NCBI GenBank assembly: GCA_027943335.1
Contig: BSBK01002055.1
Span: 620,001-684,000, forward strand
Reading direction: 5' to 3'
DNA length: 64,000 bases
From: Chamaecyparis obtusa
Taxonomy: Eukaryota; Streptophyta; Pinopsida; Cupressales; Cupressaceae
The first letter of the stretch is position 1, and each line of letters opens with the position of its first letter. Position numbers and translations under genes: made by a program. This document shows, in pieces, positions 32,005 through 44,103 of this stretch. Under the pieces are notes generated by a model. The model was given only the letters and a program-made list of their open reading frames with translations. It made no database searches and was not told the DNA's origin.

Positions 32005-34229
32005 GTGCACCTAGCACAAGAGGATGACACCCAAAGTGTACAAGGACAAAGAGGGAATGAAGATCCAGAACAAGGAGAGTTCCTTATGTTCAATAGGACC
32101 TTGTTGAAGAACCCTCCAATAAAAGAGCCACCACAAAGGAAGACATTGTTTCAGACTAGTTGCAAGGTAAAAGGTAAAGTCTACAAGGTGATAGTAGATT
32201 CAGGATCAATTGATAACTTAGCATCCATTTCTATGGTTTAAAATTGGTTTGAAAAGATACCACATCCTAACCCATATAAGGTTTATTGATTGAATAAAGA
32301 ATAAAAATCTTTGGTGAATGAACAGGTGTATGTGGAGTTCTGGATAGGAGACTACCAAGACAACATCCTATGTGATGTGACAGACATGGATGCTTGTCAT
32401 CTGCTACTAGGGAAGCCTTGGTAGTATGATGTAGAATCACATCATGATGGAAGAAAAACCATTAATGATATCACCAAAGGGGGAAGACAATTTACCATGA
32501 GACCTCTTCTAGATGATGGGAAAGAGACACTCCAAGCAGCCATTATGCTAGTTGTTGGGGAGAATTTATTAAAGACACTCAAAGTGAAGAACACTCCTTG
32601 CTATGCCATTGTGGTGAGACCCAAGGAAGAGAGAAAGGAGTGCAGAATGGAAGATGAATAACCACTAAGGAAAGTGGGACCCAAGGAAGTGCAAGACTTG
32701 TTGTCGAGATATAAGTGTGTGATTGTACATAGAAAGACAAATACCCTACCACATATCAGAGAAGTAAGTCATTGTATTGACTTGATAGCAGGATCTACAC
32801 TCCAAAATAAGGATGCATACAAATTGACCACTAATCAGAATGAGGAGTTAGAAAGACAAGTGGAATAATCTTGAGCAAGGGATTCATAAGGAGAAGCATC
32901 AATCCTTGTGCAGTGCTAGCCCTACTAGCCCCAAAGAAGGAGGGTACATGGAGGTTATGTACTGACTCCTAGGCTATAAACAAGATAACCATAAGATATA
33001 GATTTCCCATGTCAAGTATGGAAGACCTGATGGATTTCCTAGGAGGGGAAAATTACTACTCCAAGATGGGCTTAAAGAGTGGATACCACTAGATAAGGGT
33101 GAGGAAAGGAGATGAATGGAAGACAACATTCAAGACCAATGAGGGGCTATTTGAGCAAATGGTGATGCCCTTTGGTATCTCAAATGCACCAAGAACATTC
33201 ATGAGGCTCATGAATGAGGTTCTTAAGCCTTTCATAAAAAATGTTGTGGTTGTCTATTTAGATGACTTTCTCATCTTTAGTAGGAGAAAGGGAAAACACC
33301 TTGGGCATGTGGAACAAGTCTTGAAAAGACTGCTAGAGGAGAAGTTGAGAATAAACTTGGAGGAATGTGTTTTCTTGCAAGAGGAATTGATATTCCTAGG
33401 TTTTTCCATTTTAGGAGGAAATCTCAAAATGGATCCATCTAAGGTGGATGCAATACTAGAATGGCCAACTCCAAGGACTACAAGTGAGGTAAAAAGCTTT
33501 CATGGCTTAGAAAGTTTTTATAGAAAGTTTATTAGAGGCTTTAGCAATGTGAGTGCTCCCATGATTGAAACCATAAAAGGGGGTAAGAAATGTCACTTTG
33601 TGTGGACTCAAGAAGTTGATAGGGATTTTGAGTTCTTGAAGAGGAGAGTTGCAGAACAACCTATACTAGTTCTTCCAGACTTTAGTAAAGTCTTCACAAT
33701 TGAATATGATGCCAATAATAGGGAAATGGGAGGAGTCCTAAGCCAAGAGGGAAAGCATGTATCCTTCTTTTGTGATAAGCTAAATGAGGAAAACAAAAGG
33801 TACTCCACCTATGATTTGGAGATGTATGCAATGGTGCAGTCCTTGAGGAAATGGAGGCACTATTTATTGCCTAAAGAATTTGTTGTATATACTGATAATC
33901 ATGCTCTGAGATTCCTAAATAGGAATGAAATGTTAAACCACAAACATGTGAAGCTAATGGAAAACCTCTAATCATACAATTTTATAATAAAACAAAAGAA
34001 AGTGGTAGCAAACAAGGTTGTTGATGCCATCTGTAGGAGGAATCGAACCATTCAGGAGATGAGTTTGGAAAGCATGGGAATATATTCTATAATGGACATG
34101 TATGAGCAGGATGAGTATTTCAAAGATGCCTATTAAGTGTGTAAGACAATGACTGGTCAGTATCATAGTGTTTTTTTAGATTATATGTTGCAGGTGGGGT
34201 TACCTTTTAAAGGAATTCAGTTGTGTATC
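32005..34229 (+). pseudogene. GYP-F protease, reverse transcriptase, RNase H
   Basis: Protease: VIVDSGSIDNLA (about 32190-32225) keeps [45 protein letters not shown] and the active site VVVYLDDFLIFS (about 33245-33280), with both Asp intact. RNase H: FTIEYDANNREMGGVLSQEG, RYSTYDLEMYAMVQSLRKW and HYLLPKEFVVYTDNHALRFL. The integrase N-terminal FKGIQLCI is cut at 34229 by GYP-G. Stops are near 32240, 32425, 32660, 32866, 32971, 33091 and 33969, several of them TAG at positions that are Gln in GYP-G or GYP-I. Confidence 0.85.
34225..34229. repeat. Target-site duplication of GYP-G (left copy)
   Basis: gtatc, repeated exactly at 47913-47917 behind the GYP-G 3' LTR. Confidence 0.9.
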
Positions 34230-34903
34230 TGATGCAGGAGCATCTTAGGTCCTTGGCAATCCTATGTCACCAAAAAGATTTTGAAGTTTGTTTGTGTTTA
34301 TTGGTTACTTCTTTGACCTAGTTGGCTCAGTAGTTGGTCTGTTTCCTTTAGTTATCAAGTATGGTCAGTTATCTCCTAGGCAGTCAGTTGTTCATTGGTG
34401 CTCATCGATACTTGTCTATTACTCAGTCATCCTTACCAAGTAGTTTATTTTGAGTTTCTATTGATGCTGAATTATGCATTGATTATGGGTCACAAATTTA
34501 ATGCTAGTATCTATCATTGGGAAGTGTGTCATCCTAGATTTGACTGTTCCTTCCATTGATTATGGATCTAAAGGCTGACTCAGTTTAGTAGCCTCTTGTA
34601 TAAGTATAGTTGTTTGGTTAGAGTTTAGGGAGACAATTTTGATAGAAGATAGAAGATAGTAGAATCAAGATTGTTGGGAAATCCTCACATGTTTGAGGTC
34701 TTCTGTAATTTATTATAATATCTGGTCGTAACTGGGAAGGCCTTATAGTCCAGCATGTATGAATCAATTTGAATGAAGATAATATATGAATGATCTTGCT
34801 TTCTCTCTCTCACTGTGTTGTTGTTTCTTCCCCATGTTGTTGAGTAGGTTGGATCTTTAGGATGTGCCACTTTTTGGCTCCTCTGGTCTATGCCCTTGCA
34901 TCA
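34230..34903 (+). repeat. GYP-G 5' LTR (674 bp)
   Basis: Starts TGATGCAGGAGCATCTTAGG and ends CCTTGCATCA, followed two bases later by the primer site. Confidence 0.9.
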
Positions 34904-34905
34904 GG

Positions 34906-34918
34906 TGGTATCAAAGTG
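34906..34918 (+). other. GYP-G primer-binding site
   Basis: TGGTATCAAAGTG behind the LTR. It is an initiator-Met-type site with small changes; GYP-I has TGGTATCAAAGCC. Confidence 0.75.
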
Positions 34919-35082
34919 AAGTGAGATCTGGATCTAGGTCTGCAAATCTAGGTTTGTAGGTTCCTTCTTGTGAAGCCTTGATTGAACTATTGTAGGGTGG
35001 AAAATTGTGATATGACCTGCAATTGCAGAGGGTTTTCAAGATGGTTTGTGGGAGATGAGAAGTAGATCCATGATAGGTAGGC

Positions 35083-36057
35083 ATGTTGAGACAACTTGCT
35101 GCTAGATTACAAGCTGTTGAAATAGCCTAGAGAAGAGGTAGACATCTTGAAGATGTTAGTGATGATGAAATTGAAGCGGAACAAGGAGAAGTAGAACCTG
35201 CACCTGTGATGGATCAGGGTGAGGAAATATTCTTAAAGGCTTTAACAATTTTGAATTCGACACCACATTTCAATCCTCTTGCATATATTGGGAAATTGGA
35301 TTCTAATGAATTGATAGACTGGATCACTAAAATGGAAAAGTATTTTGAGTATGAAAATGTATCTAAGGAAAAGAAGGTGAAAATTGTAGGCACAAAGTTG
35401 AAAGGTCATGCATCCTTATGGTGGGAGCATCTACAATTGGATCGGAAGAAGAAAGGAAAAGAAAAAATCAAGGTATGGAATAAAATGGTGAATAAATTGA
35501 AAGGAAAGTTCTTACCTTCTGATTATTAGATTAAACTAGTTAGGTGAATGCAAAGTCTAAGACAAAAAGATAGCTCGATAAAAGAGTATACTAAGGAATT
35601 CTATAGATTAGATATCAGATGTGGACATGATGAGGATGATGTGGAAAGAATTGCTAGATACCTGAATGATTTGAGAGTTTCCATCCAAGAGGAAGATAGT
35701 TTGGTCAAATTGGAGAACATTGAAGAGGCTTATCAATTTGCATTGAAGGTTGAGGAGAAATTGAGCAAGAGACATGAACAAAGACAAAGAGGTCAAGGTG
35801 GTAGATTGCCTATAGGAAGAGGTAGATCTTATGGTGAAAATAGTAGATCTGAACCTGAAAAGAAAACTCTAGACAAAGGCAAGACTGAGTGGAAAGGTGA
35901 AAGTTCATCTAGAGGTAGAGGCAATAACTACCGAGGTGGTTATAGAAGAGGTAATTTTTTAGGAACTTGTTACAATTGTGGAGAGGAAGGACATAGATCT
36001 TTTGAATGTACACATGCTAGTAAGAAGGCTAGTAGTAGTAGAAATGCTTTGGTGTAA
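35083..36057 (+). pseudogene. GYP-G Gag
   Basis: ATG 35083 (MLRQLAARLQAVEIA), one frame with TAG near 35128, TAG at 35527, TGA near 35545 and TAA at 36055. The core has LIDWITKMEKYFEYENV, GHASLWWEHLQLDR and VWNKMVNKLKGKFLP. An Arg/Gly-rich stretch precedes an intact zinc knuckle CYNCGEEGHRSFEC (35968-36009). The GYP-I counterpart has CAG or CAA at several of these stops. Packages element RNA. Confidence 0.9.
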
Positions 36058-38390
36058 GAAGAGTCACCGAATGAACCTGAGAAGGAAAATAACTTGATGG
36101 TAAGAAGAGCATTGTGGAATTAAAGTAAAAAGGAAGATCCGGTAAGGAAAAATTTGTTCAAGACCAGATGTAGATTCTCTGAAAAAGTTTCAAAGGTAAT
36201 CATTGATAGTGGTAGCTCAGAAAATCTGGCATCTGAGGAAATGGTCACAAAGTTGTAGTTGGAAAGGTTGGAAAATTTGAAGACCTATCAGATTTCATGG
36301 ATCAAAGATGAGCATACACTCTTGGTAAGTGAATAATGTTATGTGAATTTGAAGATTGGAAAGTACTATGATAAGGTGTCATGCGATATCATGCCTATGG
36401 ATTGTTGTTATATTTTATTGGGTAGACCTTGGCAATATGATAGACATGCTATATATGATGGGAGATTGTATGAGTATACTATTGTGACTGATGGAAGAAA
36501 ACAAATCTTGTGACCTTTGATGGAAGAACCTATTAGTAATGTTTGCACATCTGTGAAAAGTTGCTTGATGGAAGGAAGAAATTTTGTTAAGGATTTGAAG
36601 AAGAATGATGTATGTTTTTCTATGATTCCTAACAATCCAAGTAAAAAAATAGAGGATAGTGTTCATAAGGGGATTGATAAATTACTCATTGAGTATAGTG
36701 ATATCATTTTTGATAATGTACCTGATGGTTTTCCACCAAAGAGAAGTATTGATCATTGCATGGATCTAATCCCTAGAGCTAGTTTACCGAATAAGGGACC
36801 TCATTAGTTGACACCTACTGAGAATCAGGAATTGAACTAACAAATTTAAGAGTTTCTGAATAAAGCTTTGATTAGAGAAAGTTTGAGTCCTTGTGTAGTA
36901 CCTATGGTATTGGAACCTAAGAAGAATGGAGAATGGTGAATGTGTATTGATTCTAGAGAAATCAATAAGATAACAGTGAAGTATAGGTTTCCTATACCGA
37001 GAATGGATGACATAATGGACAGTTTGACTGGACTAAAGTATTTCACAAAGATTGATTTGAAAAGTGGATATCATCATATCAGAATCAGAGAAGGTGATGA
37101 ATGGAAGACTTCTTTCAAGACAAAAGAAGGTTTGTATGACTGGTTGGTTATGCCTTTTGGTTTAACTAATGCATCAAGTAATTTTATGAAGTTGATGAAT
37201 GAAGTTTTGAAGAAATTCTTGGGTAACTTTGTGATTGTATATCTTGATGATATTTTGATATTCAGTAAGACTAGAGAAGAACATTTGTTGCATGTTAGAC
37301 AAGTTTTGCAGAGATTGAAAGAAGAAAAGTTGTTGATAAATCTGAAAAAGTGTTCATTCATGAAAGAGGAGATTGTGTATTTGGGATTTGTAATTTCAGC
37401 TGATGGTTTGAAGATGGATCTTGAGAAGGTTGAAGCTATTTTCAATTGGGCTACACTTTTGAATGCTAGTGAGGTAAGATCATTTCCTAATTTGGCAAGT
37501 TTTTACCGAAAGTTCATAAGGAATTTCAGTTCAATTTGTAATGCTATGACTGAGACTATGGGAGGAGATAAAAGAGAATTCAATTAGACACATGGAGGTG
37601 AAAAATGTTTTGAGACTCTGAAGTAGAAGGTTGTTGAATTGCTTGTTTTGATATTGCCTGATTTCAATAAGGTATTTCAAGTGGAATGTGATGCAATTTC
37701 TAGTGCAATTGGAGCAATGTTGAGTCAAGAAGGTAAACCTGTTGCTTTCTTTAGTGAAAAATTGAATGATGCTACAAGGAAATATTTTGTGTATGATCAA
37801 GAATTCTATGCTATTGTTCAAGCACTAAATAAATAGAGACATTATTTGATATCGAGTGAATTTGTGTTGTATACTAATCATAAGGCTTTACAATATTTGG
37901 GTAGTCAGAATAAGTTGAATCAAAGACATATGAAATGGGTTGAGTATTTTTAGAGTTATACATTTGTAATCAAACATTAAAGTGGAGTCACTAACTGAGT
38001 TGCTGATGCATTAAGTAAAAGAAGATCTTTGATGACTGAGATGAAAATTGAAGTTCCTAGTTTTGATGAGATGAGAGATTTGTATGAAACTGATCCTAAT
38101 TTTTTTGAGCCATGCAGAAAGTGGAGAGCACCTATTAAAGATCAACCGAGTACAAAATGAGAAGAATATTTTATTCAAGAAGGTATGTTGTTTAAAGGTA
38201 TTCAGTTGTGTATACCGAGAGGAAAAATGAGAACTAATTTGATAAAGGAGAAACATAGTAGTGGTTTGGCTGGACATTTTGGTATTGATAAGACTCTAAA
38301 TTTTCTTAAGGAGAAATACTTTTGGCCACAGTTGTATAAAGATGTTCAAAAATTTGTGAAAAGTTGTGGAATTTGTCAAGTTGCAAAAAG
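36058..38390 (+). pseudogene. GYP-G protease, reverse transcriptase, RNase H and integrase zinc region
   Basis: Same frame as Gag. Protease: VIIDSGSSENLASEEM (about 36200) with DSG intact. [54 protein letters not shown] (about 37225-37262) with both Asp. RNase [34 protein letters not shown]. Integrase HHCC: HSSGLAGHFGIDKTLNFL and SCGICQVAK (38250-38390). Stops near 36120, 36258, 36334, 36511, 36805, 36838, 36847, 37587, 37624 and 37834 are mostly TAG or TAA. An extra A in the run at about 38384-38390 shifts the frame. Confidence 0.9.
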
Positions 38391-38878
38391 GAGTTAATCA
38401 AAATACTGGATTGTATACATTGATTGTTGTACCTGAGAAAGCTTGGACTGACATCAGTATGGATTTTGTTCTTGGCTTACCAAAGATAGTAAGAGGTAAT
38501 CATTCTATATTTGTTGTGGTAGATATATTTTCAAAGATGGCACATTTTATACCTTGTAGAAAGACATCAGATGTAGTACATGTAGAAGATCTTTTCTTTA
38601 AGGAAATTGTCACATTGCATGGATTGCCAAGTAGTATTATCTCTGACCAAGATAGTAAATTTGTTGGATACTTTTGGAAAACTCTTTGGAGAAAGCTTGG
38701 CACTGAGTTGAAATATAGTTCTACATTTCACCCACAAAATGATGCACAGACAAAAGTTGTAAATAGAAGTCTAGGAAATCTTTTGAGATGAAGAAGTTTG
38801 GACGTTAAAATATTTTGAAGAAATTTGATAGTGAAAATGCATATGAGATTGAGTTACCTGATGACATGGACATGTCAC
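38391..38878 (+). pseudogene. GYP-G integrase core, truncated by an internal deletion
   Basis: The core has [13 protein letters not shown] (first Asp) and [10 protein letters not shown] (second Asp). The third catalytic position reads [12 protein letters not shown], with Lys for Glu. After GNLLR (about 38790) the sequence jumps to the block for FGRY/GPY-like residues. About 368 bp present in GYP-I (53019-53386) are missing, joined at a shared atg. The reading then reaches the GYP-H insertion at 38879. Confidence 0.85.
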
Positions 38879-40545
38879 TGATGTGAGTGTTCCAAGGCTT
38901 GCTTGCACACTTTTTCTTAAGAATAACTTCCTTGTCTTCTTCTCGGAACCTAATCTCCTCTAAGTCTTGATTAATCTTAGATGATTAACTAAGACCTACT
39001 ACAACTCTTCTCTAAGATTTCTATACCTTGTGCTTTACCTTGAAAGACTAACACCCTTTAGTTAGTTCAATTCCTCACCTACACTTAGAAAGCTCTAAGT
39101 GCCAACTCTTCACAAACTTCAAATTTATTTGTAGGGATGCCCATCATCTTGAAAAAATTCATATCTTTTCCATTTTGATCCATTTTGAAGGATCTGCAAG
39201 CCTATTCTTATCAGATTCAAAACTTCATCTTATGGAGGCCTAATTAGGCCTATTTCTTGTAGACTTTTGTAGAGGCCTTTTGTCACTTCTTGACCAAATT
39301 TTTTAAAACACTTACAAAAGCAATTAAGGATTTGGATACCATTTTGGATTTGACAAATGATTCTACAAGTCTTTTTCTCCTAGGTCATCCATACATAGGA
39401 TTCCTATATTCTAGGCCTAATAGGGCTAAAAGACCTATTTACTAGGACTGACTCTATTCTTGCTAAGAACTCACTCTAATGGATTCGTATGATCAAAATA
39501 CTCATTGAAAGTTAGGATATGAAAAAATAATACCTAGAATTATACCTATGTTGTATATTAATTCAATACCCTGCAAGAAATCTTCAATTCTTCAATCCTA
39601 AACCTCTAACCGGGCACTATCTGCTCACCTAGGGCTTAGTAGTAAAAATAGCTCTCCATATTCTTATGAATCCTAATCCTAAATATAAATAGTCTAATTA
39701 ATATCCTAGCATATCCATCCACCCTTAGGAGATTCCCATGGTTGGATTTCATGGGGAAGCCATGAAATGATTGACTAGTCAGGACGGGACTAGTGAAGAC
39801 TCTAAACAAAGAACAATTTATTCAACAAACTAAAACTACTCTAATCAACTTGATTTCTAAATAAAAAAGTCTTAGAAAAATATAAATAACACTAAAAAAT
39901 CACCAAATTGAGACTTTCAATCCATTACATGCCACTATCACATCAAAATCTTAGGATCTTGTCTAAAATAGAGTTGCAGAGCTCTATTCAATATTCACAA
40001 ACTATTACAATGCATGTATCTCCTTGAGATTTGAGCCTTACATTAATTTGGATGCCATTTCCAAGTTTTTAGGGCCTATTGGCTGATCTCCCACTTCCTA
40101 TTCTTTAGGAGATCCAAGGTAACTGAGTTGCATGCAAAATTTGCAATAATTGCAAATGTTGTCATGACAACTTCCTAACAACATTTGGCATCTTACCTTC
40201 ATTCCATCATCCTATTTCTTAGGACTTCTAATCTCTCTATATTCCAAGGAACCACCTCATTAATGGACTCAAGGCATCTCCATCACATCATTTATGTGTT
40301 TAGGACACATTCATAGCTCAAATTCAACACTAAGCCTCTAAAGACTAAATAATTTAAAAGCTACTAACAATGGTTATTTTGGTGACCTTAGTCCTAATAA
40401 CTAACTCACATAGCCAATGATAGAAAAGACCTTCTAAGGTCTAAAAAAAATCACTCTACTCTTCCTACAAATCTAACTTGGTTAAGGTCAGATACAAGCC
40501 AAAAGATCAACCTATGGAGGTTAGCCTAGGTGTGCTCCTGCACCA
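38879..40545 (-). repeat. GYP-H 3' LTR (1667 bp)
   Basis: On its own strand starts TGGTGCAGGAGCAC and ends CACTCACATCA. It matches the right LTR closely. No gene inside. A possible TATA-like CTATTTATATTT lies near 39680-39690. Confidence 0.9.
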
Positions 40546-40558
40546 TCCTCCCCAAAAC
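40546..40558 (-). other. GYP-H polypurine tract
   Basis: The minus strand reads GTTTTGGGGAGGA directly before the 3' LTR; the priming site for plus-strand DNA. Confidence 0.8.
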
Positions 40559-41839
40559 AAAAAAAGTTCAACCCACCCTTGGATTGAGTAAGCTTGGATC
40601 AATGCCCATCTTTTTGAATTCTGATTCATTCACTCATACTACATCTACATTGGTTTGACCATGCTTCTTTATCAAGTGCTCTTTGTAATCCTTGGTCCTA
40701 GTTTTTTTATAGACCCTAGTATCCAGTATATTGTCAGCTCCTTTGACTGTAGCAGTGGGTAGTTTGAGATCTTCCATGTTTTTGATCACTTCACTAAGAC
40801 TATAATCCATGTCTTACTATGGTCCTTTGTAATGAACTAAGTCTACAATGTTGAAGATAGGGGACAATCTACTATCTTTCGATAGCTCCACTCTGAATGC
40901 ATTATTACCATACCTTGCCAAGATAGGACATGGACCTATCCTTCTCATCTACAACTTGTGAGGGACTCCCTTTTTAATTCTAGACTTGTTAAGGTGTATC
41001 ATAACCAAGTCTCTCACATTAAACTAAACTTGTCTTCTACTCTCATCCACCTTATCCTTATGCTTCATGGTATTCTTTGTCAAGGTCTTCCTCACTGTAT
41101 CATGTATCTCCTACATAGCATAGGAAAAGTCATCAGCATATCCACTTCCCTTCACTCCATCCTTCAAATATCTTAACTCATAGACTCCTCTAGGATGTAA
41201 ACCATAGATTATTTCAAAGGGACTCTTCCTTGTTGATCTATTTATGGTTTCATTGTAGGCATATTTAGCTTTCCCAATCAACTAATTGCATTGTTGACCA
41301 TACTCCTTTGTCAAGCACCTTAGTAAATTTCCAGGGCTTATATTGACAACCTCAGTCTGACCATTAGTTTGAGGATTGTAGGCTGATCCAAAATATAAAT
41401 TAGTGCCCAATCTCTACCAAAGAGTCTTCCTAAAATGACTCATAAACTTAGTGTCTCTATCTGATACAATGCTCATAGGTAACCCATGAATTCTCACTAT
41501 CTCCTTGAAGAAAAGAGATGCTATTTGGCTGTCATCATTATTTGTTTTACATGGCACAATGTGAGCCATCTTTTTGAATCTATCCACAACTACATAAACA
41601 CTATCCATGCCTTTTCTTGTCTTGGGTAACCCAACTATAAAATCCATACTCAAACATTCCCCTGGCCTAGTAGGAATAGTTAGTGGTTGATAAAGGCCTG
41701 CATTTGAAGAAGTTCCCTTGGCTTTTTGACACACTATACAACTTTCCACATACCTCCTAACATCAATATTCATCATTAGCCAATAATAGAACCTTTGAAT
41801 AAGTTCTTGATTCTTAGTGATCCCAAAGTGACTACTCAA
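40559..41839 (-). pseudogene. GYP-H integrase and chromodomain-like end
   Basis: Read from 41839 downward: HHCC remnants (MSSHFGITKNQELIQRFYYW, CIVCQKAKG), then the core ECLSMDFIVGLPKTR (first Asp), VSDRDTKFMSHF (second Asp) and GQTEVVN (Glu intact, about 41350-41370). Several stops follow. A GPY/F-like segment and a chromodomain-like block (TKDYKEHLIKKHGQ, about 40640-40690) end the protein. Catalytic residues survive although the frame does not. Confidence 0.8.
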
Positions 41840-42004
41840 AGCACCATTATGCTTTTATTGAATTAAATTCTCTCTAATAGAGCCTCTAGGAACACATAAT
41901 TGATTCCCCTTAAACAAGAGATCACTTTTCAAGGTATAACCAGCATACTTACTATGAAAATTATTCTTGTATTCAGCACATACCTTATAAATGTATGAAA
42001 AGTC

Positions 42005-44027
42005 TTAATCATCAGCATATGGATCCTTGAAGTGATTTATTCCCATGCTCTTCAACTGAATCTCTTGGATAGTGAGAGCTCTTCTAGACAATGCATCTAC
42101 CACTTTATTGAGTACTCCTTTCTTGTGCTTGATATTAAAAGTATAAGCTTGTAGATATTCAACCCACTTCATGTGCTTGTGACTCAAGTTCTCTTGTGAA
42201 TTCAAAAAAACTAAGTGCTTGATTGTCTAAATACACTATGAATTCCTTGGGAAGCAAGTAGTTCCTCCATTTCCATAAAGCCTCAACCAATGCATACATC
42301 TCAAGATCATAAGAAGAGTACTTTTTCTTGGCTTCACTTAGCTTCTCTAAATAAAAAGCCACTGATCTACCCTCTTGTCTTGAAATAGCTCCTATAACCA
42401 CATTGCTAGTATCACACTCAATGTTGAAAAGCTTCTCAAAGCTTGGAAAGACTAAAATAGGTTGGGTAGATATTTTTTCCTCCAACAACTCAAAGCTCTT
42501 GTTAGCATGTTCATTCCATAAAAACTTAGTTTTCATACCTCCTTTAATAGTATCCAACATAGGAGCACAAATAGCACTAAATTACCTTATGAACTTCCTA
42601 TAGTATTGAGCAAGGCTATGAAAACTTCTTACCTCTGTTGCTGTCCTTGGAGTAGGCCAATTTATGATGGATTCTACCTTTCTAGCATCCATTTTCAGAT
42701 TTCTATGTGATAGAACAAATCCAAGGTACACTAACTCTGGTTTGATGAACTCGTGCTTCTCCAAGTTAATCATCAACTTATCCTCATGTAGCTTCTTGAA
42801 AATAGTCTCAAGATGTTCTAGATGCTCTCCTCTTGTCTTGCTATAAATCATTATATCATGAAGATATACTACTACAAACTTTCCTATTTAGTCTTTGAGG
42901 ACTTCATTTATGAGCCTCATGAATATGGAGGGGGAATTGGATAATCCAAATGGCATGACAAGCTATTCATAAAAATATTTATTGGTCTTGAAGGCTGTTT
43001 TCCACTCATCTCCTTCATGTATTCTTATTTGGTGATAGCCACTCTTCAAGTCTATCTTGCTATAGTACTTAGCTTCACCTAGACAATCCATTAAGTCTTC
43101 AATCCTTGGGATAGGGAAGCTTTACCTTAGGGTTATCCTATTAGTAGCCCTTGATTTAGTACAAAGCCTCCAAGTTCCTCCTTTCTTAGGTACAAGGAAA
43201 GTGGGTATGGAACATGGACTAATGCTCTTTCTAATGAGACCTTGGTTTAGGAGTTCTTGTATTTTCCTAGCAATTTCCTAATTTTGTTCAGGGGTCATTT
43301 TGTAAGCTACCTTATTAGGTAGGGTAGCTCTTGGAATAAGGTCTATCCTATGAACTATGGCTCTTTTAGGGGGTAAGGTTGATGGTTTTCCATCATGTAC
43401 TATACCTTGGTAAGTTTGCAACATGCTTTGCAACTCCTTTGGTAACTCTATCTTTTTAGTCACCTTGCCTTCATCTATATCTCTTGGTCTTAGCACCAAT
43501 GCAAAGCCAACTCCTTCACTCTCTTCCATGGCTTCTAAGAACTCTTTTTCACCAACCATGAGAACATTTGGACCTGTTGTCTTCAGCTCTGCATCCTCTA
43601 ACAATGACTAAATTTTTAAAGTCACATTGTCTTTCTTGAATGTATAGGAGTTCTTTCCTTCATCATATATGGCTTGGCAGTAAAATTTCCATGGTCTCCC
43701 TAGGAGAAAGTGACCTGCATCCATACATAAAAAATCACACAAAAAAATTTCTTTTTACCTTCCAATGGAGAACTCCACCCATGCTTGTTCATTCACTAAC
43801 ACATGTTGGCCTTTATTTAGCCAAGTGACCTTGTAAGGGTTGGTGTGAGGTATCCTTGTCAACTTTAGTTTGCTGACTGCTTCCTCTAACACAATTTTTC
43901 TAGTAGACCCTAAGTCAATGATGACTCTACATACTTTCCCCATCATCTTGCACTTTATCCTAAACAAAGACCTCATTTGGCTTGGCTCTTCCTTCATAGG
44001 CTCCTTGATCAAACTTCTCCTCATCAT
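42005..44027 (-). pseudogene. GYP-H protease, reverse transcriptase, RNase H
   Basis: Protease: VIIDLGSTRKIV (about 43905-43940); DSG has become DLG. RT: DGKPSTLPPKRAIVHRIDLI upstream, and LGFVLSHRNLKMDARKVESI after the active site. The active site near 42855-42875 reads VVVYLHDIMIYS, so the second Asp-equivalent position is altered (YLHD). RNase H: FNIECDTSNVVIGAISRQEG, YSSYDLEMYALVEALWKW and FIVYLDNQALSFF. Stops and frameshifts separate the blocks. Confidence 0.85.
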
Positions 44028-44103
44028 GAGGTTTTATCCTTCCTCTAAATTCAATGGTACCTCAGCATGCTTCTCTACTTCATTTGTCTCATCATGAACT
44101 AGA

